64,000 nt of DNA from NCBI GenBank assembly GCA_028871475.1, contig JAGWMZ010000014.1:1-64000 (forward strand), written 5' to 3'. Source of the DNA: Sphingomonadales bacterium. GTDB taxonomy: Bacteria > Pseudomonadota > Alphaproteobacteria > Sphingomonadales > Sphingomonadaceae. Each line of letters begins with the position of its first letter. The stretch's first letter is position 1. A program made the position numbers and the translations under genes. Below, piece after piece: positions 50,230-58,108 of the stretch. The notes beneath the pieces are model-generated. The model searched no databases and was not told the origin of the DNA. It saw only the letters and a list, made by a program, of their open reading frames with translations.

Positions 50230-52908
50230 TCAGCGCGGCACCGCCGCGCTTTGGTTTACGGTAAAGCTTGTTTCGACTGTGGGCAGGCCCTGGCCGGGCT
50301 GTCCGCCGCCCAGGCTGAGCGTGTAGCGCCCGGCAAGAACCGAGCGCACCCCGTCAGGGTCAACGCTGCTCAGATCGCGCGGCGACAGATCAAAGCTGAC
50401 GTCCTGCGTTTCGCCCGGTTTCAACGTCACGCGGCGAAAACCGCGCAGTGCGATGTTGGGCACACCCGGCCGTTGGGGGAAGCGCAGATAGACCTGCACC
50501 ACCTCGTCGCCCGCCCGCGCGCCGGTGTTGCGCAGCCGCGCGCTGACATGCAGCCCCTTGGACGCGTCATCGCCCATCGGCGTAACCGAAAGGTTCGAAT
50601 AGGCAAAGCTGGTGTAACTCAGCCCATAGCCGAAGGGATAGACCGGCGTGCCGGTGAAATAGCGATAGGTGCGCCCCTTCATCGCGTAATTGTCGAAAGG
50701 CGGCAGATCGGCCAGCGTGTGATAGAAGGTGAGCGGCAGACGACCGGCCGGATTGGCCTCGCCTGACAGCACCTGCCCCACCGCCAGACCACCCGACTGG
50801 CCCGGATACCAGGCCTCAAGAATGGCATTGGCATGGTCACGCGCCCAGGACAGATCGATGGGGCTGCCGTTCATCGTCACCACCACCAGCGGCTTGCCCA
50901 GCGCCCTGGCGCTTTCCAGCAGGGCGCGCTGGTCGGACGGCAAGGCGAGCGAGGTCTTGTCGCCCCCGGCAAAGCCCTCGACCTTGACCGGCATTTCCTC
51001 GCCTTCCAGATCGGAGGTGAGGCCAACGGCGGCCACCACGACATCGGCGCCGGCCACAGCCTTGCGCAGATCGGCCTGCTCATCATGCGAGATGCGCTTC
51101 CAGAACAGCGCCGCCTCAGCCGGGTTGCCGCCCTCGACCTCGAAATGCAGCGGATAGCGCTGACCCTTCTTCAGCGCCACCTCCACCAGCTTGAGCGGTT
51201 CGCCCCAGGTGCTGGCATGCTGCGCCTCGATTGCGGGCTTGCCGTCAACATCGATGGCGCCCTTCACACCCGTCACGCCCATGCGGTAAAAGCCGGTCTC
51301 GGGCGCCACGAAGAAGCCGCTCCACACCACCTTATAGGCATCGGAGAGCGACTTGATCTCCTGCGCGTGGTTGGCCAGTCTGGTTTCCGTGCGGGTGACC
51401 GCAGGCGTTGCGGCAAAGGTCCGCTCGCCGCGCGGGCGGGAGGGATCGAGCGCGTTGAAGTAATCGGCGCGCAAGCCCGGCTTGCCCGCCGGCGTCAGGA
51501 AATGACCCGGGGGCACCGGATCGCCATCGGTGATCGAGGCGCTGAAGGGCACGAGCTCCACCTGCGCGCCGGGCATGGCGCGGCGGATGCCTTCGACCAC
51601 CGAAATCGGCGGCGCCGAATTGGGCGAGGAATAGTTACCGCGCAGCACGCGCGTGGCATCGGCCAGCGGACCGATGACCGCCACGCGGACGGTCTTGCGC
51701 AGGGGCAGCGTGCCATCGTTCTTGAGCAGCACCAGGCTTTTCACCGCAGCGGTCAACGCCATGGCGCGGTGCTCGGGCGTATCGGCCATGGTGGGGGGCA
51801 CGGGTGTCGTGTTCGGGCCGGAAATACCCGGCAGGTCGCCATTGCGATAACGGGCGGCAAACAGGCGCACCAGCGCCCGATCGAGATCGGTCTGGGTCAG
51901 AAGGCCGCGCTGCAGCGCCTCGACATAGGGCTTGTCCAGCCCCTGCTTGCCCACGACCGTGCCGTTGTTGCATTCATTGTCGACACCCGCGCGCAATGCC
52001 GCGGTTACCCCTTCTGCCGGATCGGTGGCATAGTGATGGTGTTCGGCAATATCGACCACCGCGTCACAGTCGGACACGACATAACCGGTAAAGCCCCAGG
52101 CGCCGCGCAGATGGTCCTTGAGCAATTCATTGCTGGCGCAGGCGGGCTGGCCGTCAATGCTGTTATAGGCGCACATGATCGAACCGGCATGGCCATCCAC
52201 AATGGCGGCGCGGAACGCGGGTAGATAGGTATCCTCCAGATCATGGCGCGAGACATAGACATCGGCGACATGGCGGGTGGATTCGGGCCCTGAATGCACG
52301 GCGAAATGCTTGGGCGTGGCAATCACCCTGGGATGGGCGGGATCATCGCCCTGCATGCCGGTGATGAAGGCCACCCCCATATGGGCGGTGAGGAAAGGAT
52401 CCTCGCCATAGGTTTCCTGCCCCCGGCCCCAGCGCGGATCGCGGAAGATGTTGATGTTGGGTGACCATGTGTCGAGCCCGGTGCCGATCTTGCCCAGATG
52501 CCCCGTTTCGCGGCCCAGCGTGTGCATGGCGCGCACCTCGGTGCTGATGACACCGGCCACATCATGCAGCATGGGCGCATCAAAGCTGGCGGCAAGGCCG
52601 ATGGGCTCGGGGAAATTGGTGGTGGGCACCGGGCCAAAGGCGCCATGCAGGCTCTCGGTCCACCAGTTGTACGCCGGAATGCCAAGGCGGGGAATGGCGG
52701 GCGCCACATTGACCAGCTGCGCGATCTTCTCATCCACCGTCAGCTTGGAAACAGTCGCGGCCGCCAGTTGCTCGGCCGAGGCCTGCTGACCATCGGCCGC
52801 CAAGGCCTGCCCACACAACGCGAAACCCTGACCGGCCATCGCAGCCGTCAGCGCCGCAGCGGGAAGGAACGCGCGTAAATAGCGCCGTAGAGCAGGCGAT
52901 GCTTGCAT
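50230..52908 (-). CDS. GH3 beta-glucosidase/beta-xylosidase with PA14 domain (secreted)
   Basis: The 892-residue enzyme has a signal peptide and a GH3 TIM-like domain with YNWWTESLHGAFG, GRGQETYGEDPFL, KHFAVHSGPE and nucleophile Asp in YVVSDCDAVVDI. A PA14 domain follows (GLRADYFNALDPSRPRG ... PETGFYRMGVTGVKGAIDVDGK, about 475-620) inside the second domain. A fibronectin-like C-terminal domain (GDEVVQVYLRFPQRPGVPNIALRGFRRVTLKPGE) completes it. The WWTExLHG form is typical of the beta-xylosidase/beta-glucosidase branch. It should finish degradation of the glucan or xylan backbone oligosaccharides left after side chains are removed. The promoter side is a long gene-free stretch. Confidence 0.85.
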   Translation of the reverse strand: MQASPALRRYLRAFLPAAALTAAMAGQGFALCGQALAADGQQASAEQLAAATVSKLTVDEKIAQLVNVAPAIPRLGIPAYNWWTESLHGAFGPVPTTNFPEPIGLAASFDAPMLHDVAGVISTEVRAMHTLGRETGHLGKIGTGLDTWSPNINIFRDPRWGRGQETYGEDPFLTAHMGVAFITGMQGDDPAHPRVIATPKHFAVHSGPESTRHVADVYVSRHDLEDTYLPAFRAAIVDGHAGSIMCAYNSIDGQPACASNELLKDHLRGAWGFTGYVVSDCDAVVDIAEHHHYATDPAEGVTAALRAGVDNECNNGTVVGKQGLDKPYVEALQRGLLTQTDLDRALVRLFAARYRNGDLPGISGPNTTPVPPTMADTPEHRAMALTAAVKSLVLLKNDGTLPLRKTVRVAVIGPLADATRVLRGNYSSPNSAPPISVVEGIRRAMPGAQVELVPFSASITDGDPVPPGHFLTPAGKPGLRADYFNALDPSRPRGERTFAATPAVTRTETRLANHAQEIKSLSDAYKVVWSGFFVAPETGFYRMGVTGVKGAIDVDGKPAIEAQHASTWGEPLKLVEVALKKGQRYPLHFEVEGGNPAEAALFWKRISHDEQADLRKAVAGADVVVAAVGLTSDLEGEEMPVKVEGFAGGDKTSLALPSDQRALLESARALGKPLVVVTMNGSPIDLSWARDHANAILEAWYPGQSGGLAVGQVLSGEANPAGRLPLTFYHTLADLPPFDNYAMKGRTYRYFTGTPVYPFGYGLSYTSFAYSNLSVTPMGDDASKGLHVSARLRNTGARAGDEVVQVYLRFPQRPGVPNIALRGFRRVTLKPGETQDVSFDLSPRDLSSVDPDGVRSVLAGRYTLSLGGGQPGQGLPTVETSFTVNQSAAVPR

Positions 52909-53416
52909 TCAGAACTCTCCCTTAAACAAGCGGTTGCAGCTTCAAACCGGCTGCAGACCATGATCTGGTAAATTGGCACAACACTTGGCGAACAAGCCCG
53001 CGTGGGTCACGCCGACAGGAACGAAGGTGAAATCGCTCGGGAGAGCGGTAAACGCCTGCACATCTCAAGTCCTGCAAGGCTGCACGGCATTCGCTCGGCC
53101 ACTGATCATCCATCGAGAACCGACCTGCCAGGCGGCACGCAAATGCCTCGCATTGATAGAAAATGTCCCCGTCATCTCCCAGACAACTCACCGTCGCTGC
53201 AGTCATGACCTCCCGTGCAACGCAAGCGGAGCACATCAGAGCACATACCCAAGAATATTGCCCCAACGCATCTCGCCTGTCGGTTGTAGCGAGGAGAGAT
53301 AGCGCTATCAATGCTTATTCTTACGGGCAAAATCTAATTTTCATAAATATGCACTGGATCGGCATGGAGTTTGAAAAAACGGAAACATTCATTGCCCGGC
53401 GCTGACGGGGTCCTGC
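52909..53416. other. gene-free stretch with a 12-bp palindrome upstream of GH3
   Basis: No credible reading frame or RNA gene is visible in these 508 bp. At 53298-53309 there is a perfect dyad, GATAGCGCTATC, with the AGCGCT core and central CpG found in xylose-type LacI operators. It is about 390 bp upstream of the GH3 start, far for a repressor site unless the promoter is distal. The right end adjoins the Tn3 transposase relic, so part of the region may have arrived with that element. Confidence 0.4.
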
Positions 53417-53698
53417 ATGACCCTTCAGGCACACCATGTCTTGAAGAATGCGCTGCGGATTGGCCGACAGGGCGAAATCCGGGATCGCACCAGCGTGGGA
53501 CAGAACTTCCGGATTGCCCGCCTCAATCTGTTGGCTGTCATCGTGATATACTGGAACACCTTGAACCTGCATGAGGCGGTCGAAGCCCGGCGCCGAGATG
53601 GTCTCGATGTGCCGCCTGAATTGCTCGCCCACATCTCGCCGTTGGGCTGGGCGGACATCCTCCTGACCGGTGAATATCGCTGGTCCAAGGACACTTAA
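53417..53698 (+). pseudogene. C-terminal remnant of a Tn3-family transposase
   Basis: The frame encodes LKNALRIGRQGEIRDRTSVG, then NFRIARLNLLAVIVIYWNTLN, LHEAVEARRRDG, PPELLAHISPLGWADILLTGEYRW. This is the end of a Tn3 transposase, where the LN-x-x-x-x-x-I-x-x-WNT and LSPLxWxHIxLTGxYxW blocks are highly conserved. Everything before these roughly 85 residues is missing, and no 38-bp terminal repeat is recognisable. It marks the left edge of an accessory patch running to the truncated IS630. Confidence 0.75.
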
Positions 53699-53743
53699 CC
53701 GGTGTAGGCAAGATCGGATTGGAGAAATCGTGAAGGAATTACG

Positions 53744-54394
53744 ATGGCAGAAACAGCGACCAAACTGCCCAGCGACCGGGTGATCCGCGCTCTGCTTGTT
53801 AAACATGCTTGTCCGGTAGGTTATCACGAGGTTCGCACCCGACTGTTGGGTGCGATCGCCAGTCCCGATCCGAACGTGAAGCCCATGACGGTGATTGCTG
53901 ACCTTTGGGGCGGCGCTTTGCCCGAGTTCGATAGTATGGAAGACGCCAATGAACTGCTGGGCCCGCTGGTGATGGGGCTATGGAACGAACTGTCGGCCCA
54001 CCAGCATCCCAAGAAGCCGTTCAAGGCCATGCCTGTGCCGATGGAGCCAACGGCCGCCAATCTCGCCAATTTTGGCATGGTGCGCGGCCAGGAGGCAGAA
54101 GGCTTTGTCGAAGGCCTGTTCAATGGGGCGGACGAGGCAGGCCTTCCTGAGCGGGCGCACGAAGCTGTCACACATTTGGGCGACATAAGGGCCATGATGC
54201 TCGGTGTCGCCGATCTTATCGAGCGCACCGCCGGCGAGCCCGAGGACCGCGCACAAATCAAGGAAACCATCAAGCATTTACGTGCCATGTCCGAGATCAT
54301 GGAGACCGAAATCCACACTGCGGTTCTCGCCTGCGTGCGTTCGCGCCAGCAGGGACTCCCCGGCGTAACAGCGCCATTGCCAACAAGGCAATGA
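53744..54394 (+). CDS. hypothetical protein, first gene of a two-gene accessory unit
   Basis: The 216-residue soluble protein contains VIADLWGGALPEFDSMEDANELLGPLVMGLWNELSAHQHP and a long helical C-terminal half. The acidic LWGGxLPEFDSxxxANELLGPLMxLWNEL segment loosely recalls UPF0149/YecA-type proteins, but I cannot assign it firmly. Its stop overlaps the start of the next gene (ATGA), so the two are coupled. The unit sits directly after a Tn3 remnant and before a toxin-antitoxin pair, consistent with cargo of a former transposon. There is no sign of damage. Confidence 0.55.
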   Translation: MAETATKLPSDRVIRALLVKHACPVGYHEVRTRLLGAIASPDPNVKPMTVIADLWGGALPEFDSMEDANELLGPLVMGLWNELSAHQHPKKPFKAMPVPMEPTAANLANFGMVRGQEAEGFVEGLFNGADEAGLPERAHEAVTHLGDIRAMMLGVADLIERTAGEPEDRAQIKETIKHLRAMSEIMETEIHTAVLACVRSRQQGLPGVTAPLPTRQ

Positions 54395-54846
54395 GAACCA
54401 TGCAGGAAACGGACGCGGAGCAACAGTTGCGCGAGAAATTGCGCAAGATCGAGGCCCTGTTTGCCGGTGCGGCAACTGCCGGTGAAAGAGCCGCGGCAGG
54501 CGCCGCAGCTGAACGCATACGGCGCCAATTTACCGAAACCAAATCGCGGGAAAAGGCCGAGGAGTTCAAGTTTTCCATTTCCGACCCATGGTCGCACCAA
54601 TTGTTCACCGCCCTATGTCGCCGCTATGGGCTACGTCCATTTCGCTACACACGCATGCACCGCCAGACGGTTATGGTTCACGCTCCTGCCAGCTTCATCA
54701 AGGGCACGCTGTGGCCGGAATTTCAGGCATTGAACGATGCGCTCAGCGCCCACCTGATGATCATCACTGAGCGGATCATCCGCGAGGAGGTTTATGCCAC
54801 CACCGGGGAGGCCGACGAAATTCCCGAGCCAGCACGGCTGCGATGA
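54391..54846 (+). CDS. DUF2786-like protein, second gene of the accessory unit
   Basis: The 151-residue protein begins with LREKLRKIEALFAGAATAGERAAAGAAAERIRRQF, the pattern of DUF2786-type N-terminal helices (K-I-x-A-L, then E-x-A-A-x-x-A-x-x-x-I). A compact C-terminal domain follows (SHQLFTALCRRYGLRPFRYTRMHRQTVMVHAPASFIKGTLWPEF). DUF2786 proteins are frequent on phages and mobile elements; their activity is unknown. The four-base overlap with the preceding gene suggests a joint function. Confidence 0.6.
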   Translation: MRTMQETDAEQQLREKLRKIEALFAGAATAGERAAAGAAAERIRRQFTETKSREKAEEFKFSISDPWSHQLFTALCRRYGLRPFRYTRMHRQTVMVHAPASFIKGTLWPEFQALNDALSAHLMIITERIIREEVYATTGEADEIPEPARLR

Positions 54847-54967
54847 CAATTGCGTTTTCGCTTGGGGTGTCATGCCGCCCCCTGCTGGAACGGTCGCCCA
54901 TCAGCCAGGTTGACTGAGCGCTGCCTTTGTCGGTATATACAACTTCATCACCGACGAGAATGACGCC

Positions 54968-55234
54968 ATGAAAGCAGCTGTATTCACGATGAAGCTTGAA
55001 CCCGACTTGAGGGCCGAGTTCATGGCCGAAGCTCAAGCAAGCCATCGGCCCGCCTCGCAGGTTGTGCGCGAATTTATGCGCTCGTTCGTCCAGCAGCAAC
55101 GAGCACAGCGCGAGCATGACGCCTTCCTGCAACGCAAGATTGGGGTCGCCCGCGCATCGATGGCCGATGGGTTGGGCCGTTCGAATGAGGAGGTTGAAGC
55201 CGCCTTCGCCGCTAGGCGTGCGGCTCATTCGTGA
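54968..55234 (+). CDS. ribbon-helix-helix antitoxin
   Basis: The 88-residue protein starts with an RHH strand (AVFTMKLEPDLRAEFMAEAQ) and the ASQVVREFMRSFVQQQR helix, with a helical tail ending NEEVEAAFAARRAA. This architecture is that of CopG/ParD antitoxins. It directly precedes a ParE-like toxin whose GTG start overlaps its stop. Upstream, an AT-rich GTATATAC palindrome lies at about 54932-54939 in the probable promoter and could be an operator. The pair looks intact. Confidence 0.75.
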   Translation: MKAAVFTMKLEPDLRAEFMAEAQASHRPASQVVREFMRSFVQQQRAQREHDAFLQRKIGVARASMADGLGRSNEEVEAAFAARRAAHS

Positions 55235-55515
55235 AAATTGTCTGGACGCCAGAGGCAGAGAAGGACCGTTCCGCGATCTGGGATTATCTCGTGGCACGCG
55301 ATCCTGGCGCTGCCCTCCGGATTGACCAACTATTCAGCGAAGCCGTTGCCAAGTTGACCGATTTCCCCATGCTTGGCCATGCGGGCATGGTTGCCGGGAC
55401 ACGCGAACTCATCCCGCATCGGAGCTATCGCATCATCTATGAAGTCGTGGGCGATACGATCTGGATTTTGGTTGTAATTCACACAGCCCGACAATGGCCT
55501 CCGCTTCAAGGCTGA
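55231..55515 (+). CDS. ParE/RelE-superfamily toxin
   Basis: The 94-residue protein has the fold signature MKIVWTPEAEKDRSAIWDYLVARDP, then FPMLGHAGMVAGTRELIPHRSYRIIYEVVGDTIWILVVIHTARQWP, ending in the HTARQW block frequent in ParE-like toxins. The GTG start overlaps the antitoxin stop, typical of coupled toxins. Family members inhibit gyrase or cleave mRNA; which applies here cannot be told. The gene ends about 100 bp before a truncated IS630. Confidence 0.8.
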   Translation: MKIVWTPEAEKDRSAIWDYLVARDPGAALRIDQLFSEAVAKLTDFPMLGHAGMVAGTRELIPHRSYRIIYEVVGDTIWILVVIHTARQWPPLQG

Positions 55516-55620
55516 ATTGCTTCTCACCGCGAATGTCGCACTACAGGCGTACCGCGTTCTCCTTATAGACCAGGCACGGAAATAAGTTGAATTTTGAGTG
55601 TAGTTTCGATATAAATCCGC

Positions 55621-56535
55621 ATGGAACGAGATGCCCGCAAGCTGAGCCAGTCAGCGCTTCATGAGCTTCGCCGCCATGTGATCCGTTTGCACAAGGCGGG
55701 ACACAAGGTGATGCAGATCGTCGAGTTGTCGGGTCTTTCGTGGCCTGCGGTTCGCAGAGTAATTGATCGCTATGAAGCGGACGGTGCGTCGAGCCTGAAA
55801 CCGAAAGATCGCGGTCGTTCGGCAGGCGATGGGCGCAGCCTGAGTGCTGAACAGGAGGCGCATATCCGCCGCTTGATCTGCGAGAAGCGGCCAGAGCAGT
55901 TGAAGATGGATGTTGCGCTGTGGACGCGCGGCGCGGTGATGGAGTTGATCGCGCATGAGTGCGGGATTGCCTTGAAGATCCGCGCGGTCGGTAATTATCT
56001 GAAGCGCTGGGGTTTTACCCCGCAGAAGCCGATCCGCCGGGCCTATGAGCAAAACCCGCAGGCAGTGCAAGCGTGGCTGGAAGAGGCCTATCCGGCGATC
56101 GAAGCGCAAGCCAAGGCGCAAGGTGGCGAGATCCACTGGGGCGATGAGACTGCGGTGATCAACACTGATGTGCGTGGCCGGTCCTGCTCTCCCAAAGGTG
56201 AGACGCCGGTTGCTTATGCGCCAGGTAGCCGCAGCAAACTCTCGATGATCTCGACCGTGACCAACCAGGGCAAGACCCGCTGGATCATCATCGAGGAGAA
56301 TTTCGGCGCAGAGCGGCTGATCAAGTTTCTCGAAGCGCTCATCAAGGACGCGGATCGCAAGATAGTCCTCATCCTCGACAATCTCAGGGCGCACCACTCC
56401 AAGCTGGTCAAGGCATGGCTGGAAACTCGCAAGGACCAGATCGAGATCTTCTATCTTCCCAGCTACTCGCCCGAATTGAACCCTGACGAGCGGCTCAACG
56501 CCAGCCTCAAGCGTATCGACTCGGGTGGGAAATAG
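55621..56535 (+). pseudogene. IS630-family transposase lacking its C-terminus
   Basis: The 304-residue frame contains an N-terminal helix-turn-helix (MQIVELSGLSWPAVRRVIDRYEADG) and the DDE domain: Asp in IHWGDETAV, Asp in VLILDNLRAHHS and Glu in YLPSYSPELNPDERLNASLK. After LNASLK the expected final 35-45 residues are replaced by RIDSGGK and a stop. All three catalytic acids remain, but the C-terminal part and the right terminal repeat are missing. The abrupt change near 56510 marks a deletion or recombination junction next to the CGNR regulator. Confidence 0.7.
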
Positions 56536-56634
56536 CGCCGGTTTTCCACCAGGGTGGCAGCGGGCTGCGGGCGATCTCCTCGCCGTTCCATCGTGCAACA
56601 AACATGGCTTCATCCGTCCATGATCGGGTTCTCG

Positions 56635-57252
56635 TCAGTGGTTGTGCTCGCGCTTACGATTACGGTGCGCGGCCACCTTGGCGCGGTTGCCGCAGACGCT
56701 CATGCTGCACCAGCGGCGCGCGTGGCCGCGCGTGTGGTCGGCGAACATCAGCGTGCAGGCCTGGCCCTCGCAGGCCTTCACATAGGTGAAGTCTTCCTCG
56801 ACGATGACACGGGCCAGTGCCTCGCCAATGGGGATCAGCAATGATTCCGGCGCGCGCCAGCGCCGCGCCGTTTCCAGCACAAGATGGCCATCGGCGCCGG
56901 GTACGAGGCGCAGATAGGCCTCGTCGCGCGCCAGCAGGCCGGTGAGCGGGGCGAGCGCCTCCAGCGCGCCGCCATCGAGCGGCGCGCCCATGCGTGACCG
57001 GACGAAACCCCGGAACCATTCGCGCAGGTCGCGCGCCTGATCGGCCACGCGGTCAAGCTCGCCGGGCATGGCCTTGGCAGCCACCTCGGCAAGCTGGTCG
57101 GCGGGGACGAGTCCTGCCTGCCGCAGCCATCTCAGCAGGCCTTCGCCATCGCCGATCCAGTCCACCGGCGTATCGAGCGGGGTGGCGATGGAATTGAGGA
57201 AGTCGATGCCGCGGGTATCGGCAACGAACATGGCGGGCAGGTCGGTGGGCAT
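56635..57252 (-). CDS. CGNR zinc-finger (ABATE-domain) regulator
   Basis: The 205-residue protein has the stress-related ABATE N-terminal helical domain (AMFVADTRGIDFLNSIATPLDTPVDWI...). Its C-terminal CGNR zinc finger comprises KACEGQACTLMFADHTRGHARRWCSMSVCGNRAKVAAHRNRKR, with Cys residues placed as C-x4-C and C-x4-C-G-N-R. Such proteins are presumed DNA-binding transcription factors. It is divergent from the alpha/beta hydrolase at 57365 across a gap with TGTAAC/GTTACA half-sites that recur upstream of the next operon, making it the likely local regulator. Confidence 0.8.
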   Translation of the reverse strand: MPTDLPAMFVADTRGIDFLNSIATPLDTPVDWIGDGEGLLRWLRQAGLVPADQLAEVAAKAMPGELDRVADQARDLREWFRGFVRSRMGAPLDGGALEALAPLTGLLARDEAYLRLVPGADGHLVLETARRWRAPESLLIPIGEALARVIVEEDFTYVKACEGQACTLMFADHTRGHARRWCSMSVCGNRAKVAAHRNRKREHNH

Positions 57253-57285
57253 GGCTGGTGATCCGGGAAATTTTCGACGGCCTTT

Positions 57286-57334
57286 TTGTAACCTCTAAAT
57301 TTGCTATTGACAAGTTACAATACGCAGATGTAAC
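57286..57334. promoter_or_regulatory. TTGTAAC/GTTACAA repeat cluster, candidate operator
   Basis: TTGTAAC (57286-57292) and GTTACAA (57314-57320) form an inverted repeat in the divergent gap between the CGNR gene and the hydrolase gene, and a further TGTAAC lies at 57329-57334. The sequence TAACCTCT ... CAAGTTACAA with a 21-22-base offset reappears upstream of the next gene at 58066-58096. This looks like a shared regulator site. Confidence 0.55.
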
Positions 57335-57364
57335 CAGTCAATCGCAATCAAGGAGGTTTCAATT

Positions 57365-58048
57365 ATGGGCAGCGACGATACATCGGTGGTTCTGGTTCAC
57401 GCCGCATGGGCCGATGGCTCAAGCTGGGCTCGGGTGATCGACGGGCTGGCAACGGCAGGGCTTAAAGCCGTAGCCGCTCCCCTGCCGCTGACTTCCTTAG
57501 CCGATGACGTGGCCGCTCTGCGCCGCGTGATCGAGCGGACGCAGGGGCCGGTGGTGCTGGTGGGCCATGCCTATTCGGGCGCGGTGATCGGCGCTGTCCG
57601 CCATGCGAGCGTAAAAGCGCTGGTCTATCTGAATGCGCTGGTGCCCGAGAAGGGTGAGACGGTGCTCGATGTCTTCTCCCGCAGCGCGCCGCATCCGCTG
57701 GCACCGCAGGTTTCACCCGATACCGACGGGCTGATCTGGCTGCCGGAAGAAGCCTTTGCCCAAGCCTTTGCCCAGCAGGTCGATGCGCGCGAGCAAGCCA
57801 TTTTGGCCGCCGTGCAACGCCCCATCTCGATCCAGTGCATTACCGCCCAGGTGGAGCGCCCGACATGGCATGACCTGCCAAGCTGGTATCTGGTTGCCGA
57901 GGAGGATCGCATGATCTCCGCTGACAACCAGCGCGCCATGGCCGAGCGCATCGGTGCGACAATCTCCAGCCTACCGCTCGACCATTGCCCGATGCTGGGC
58001 GCGCCCGGTCGCGTCGTGGAGATGATCTTGGCGGCAGCGAAAGCCTGA
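57365..58048 (+). CDS. alpha/beta hydrolase-fold protein lacking the nucleophile serine
   Basis: The 227-residue protein has the compact fold of small esterases: VVLVHAAWADGSSWARVIDGLATAGLKAVAAPLPLTSLADDVAALRRVIE, the elbow position VVLVGHAYSGAVIG, AEEDRMISADNQR and LDHCPMLGAPGRVVEMI. In the elbow G-H-x-Y-x-G the nucleophile position 69 is Ala, where relatives have Ser; Ser71 follows two residues later. It may be non-catalytic, use another residue or bind a ligand. An AAGGAGG ribosome binding site precedes the ATG. It is controlled from the divergent CGNR promoter. Confidence 0.75.
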   Translation: MGSDDTSVVLVHAAWADGSSWARVIDGLATAGLKAVAAPLPLTSLADDVAALRRVIERTQGPVVLVGHAYSGAVIGAVRHASVKALVYLNALVPEKGETVLDVFSRSAPHPLAPQVSPDTDGLIWLPEEAFAQAFAQQVDAREQAILAAVQRPISIQCITAQVERPTWHDLPSWYLVAEEDRMISADNQRAMAERIGATISSLPLDHCPMLGAPGRVVEMILAAAKA

Positions 58049-58065
58049 AGCGCCACGATAAATGC

Positions 58066-58096
58066 TAACCTCTCAAATCAATCCATCAAGTTACAA
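58066..58096. promoter_or_regulatory. second copy of the TAACCTCT/CAAGTTACAA motif
   Basis: TAACCTCT (58066-58073) and CAAGTTACAA (58087-58096) repeat the arrangement at 57289-57320 with one base less between them. The site is 13 bp upstream of the ATG at 58109, in a gap of only 60 bp after the previous gene, so a co-regulated internal promoter or operator is likely. Confidence 0.5.
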
Positions 58097-58108
58097 AGGG
58101 GACCTGTC

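Noticed and set aside
52922..53311. A 129-codon reverse-strand frame upstream of GH3
   Set aside because: No family resemblance, no ribosome binding site and Cys/Arg-rich composition typical of a non-coding frame.
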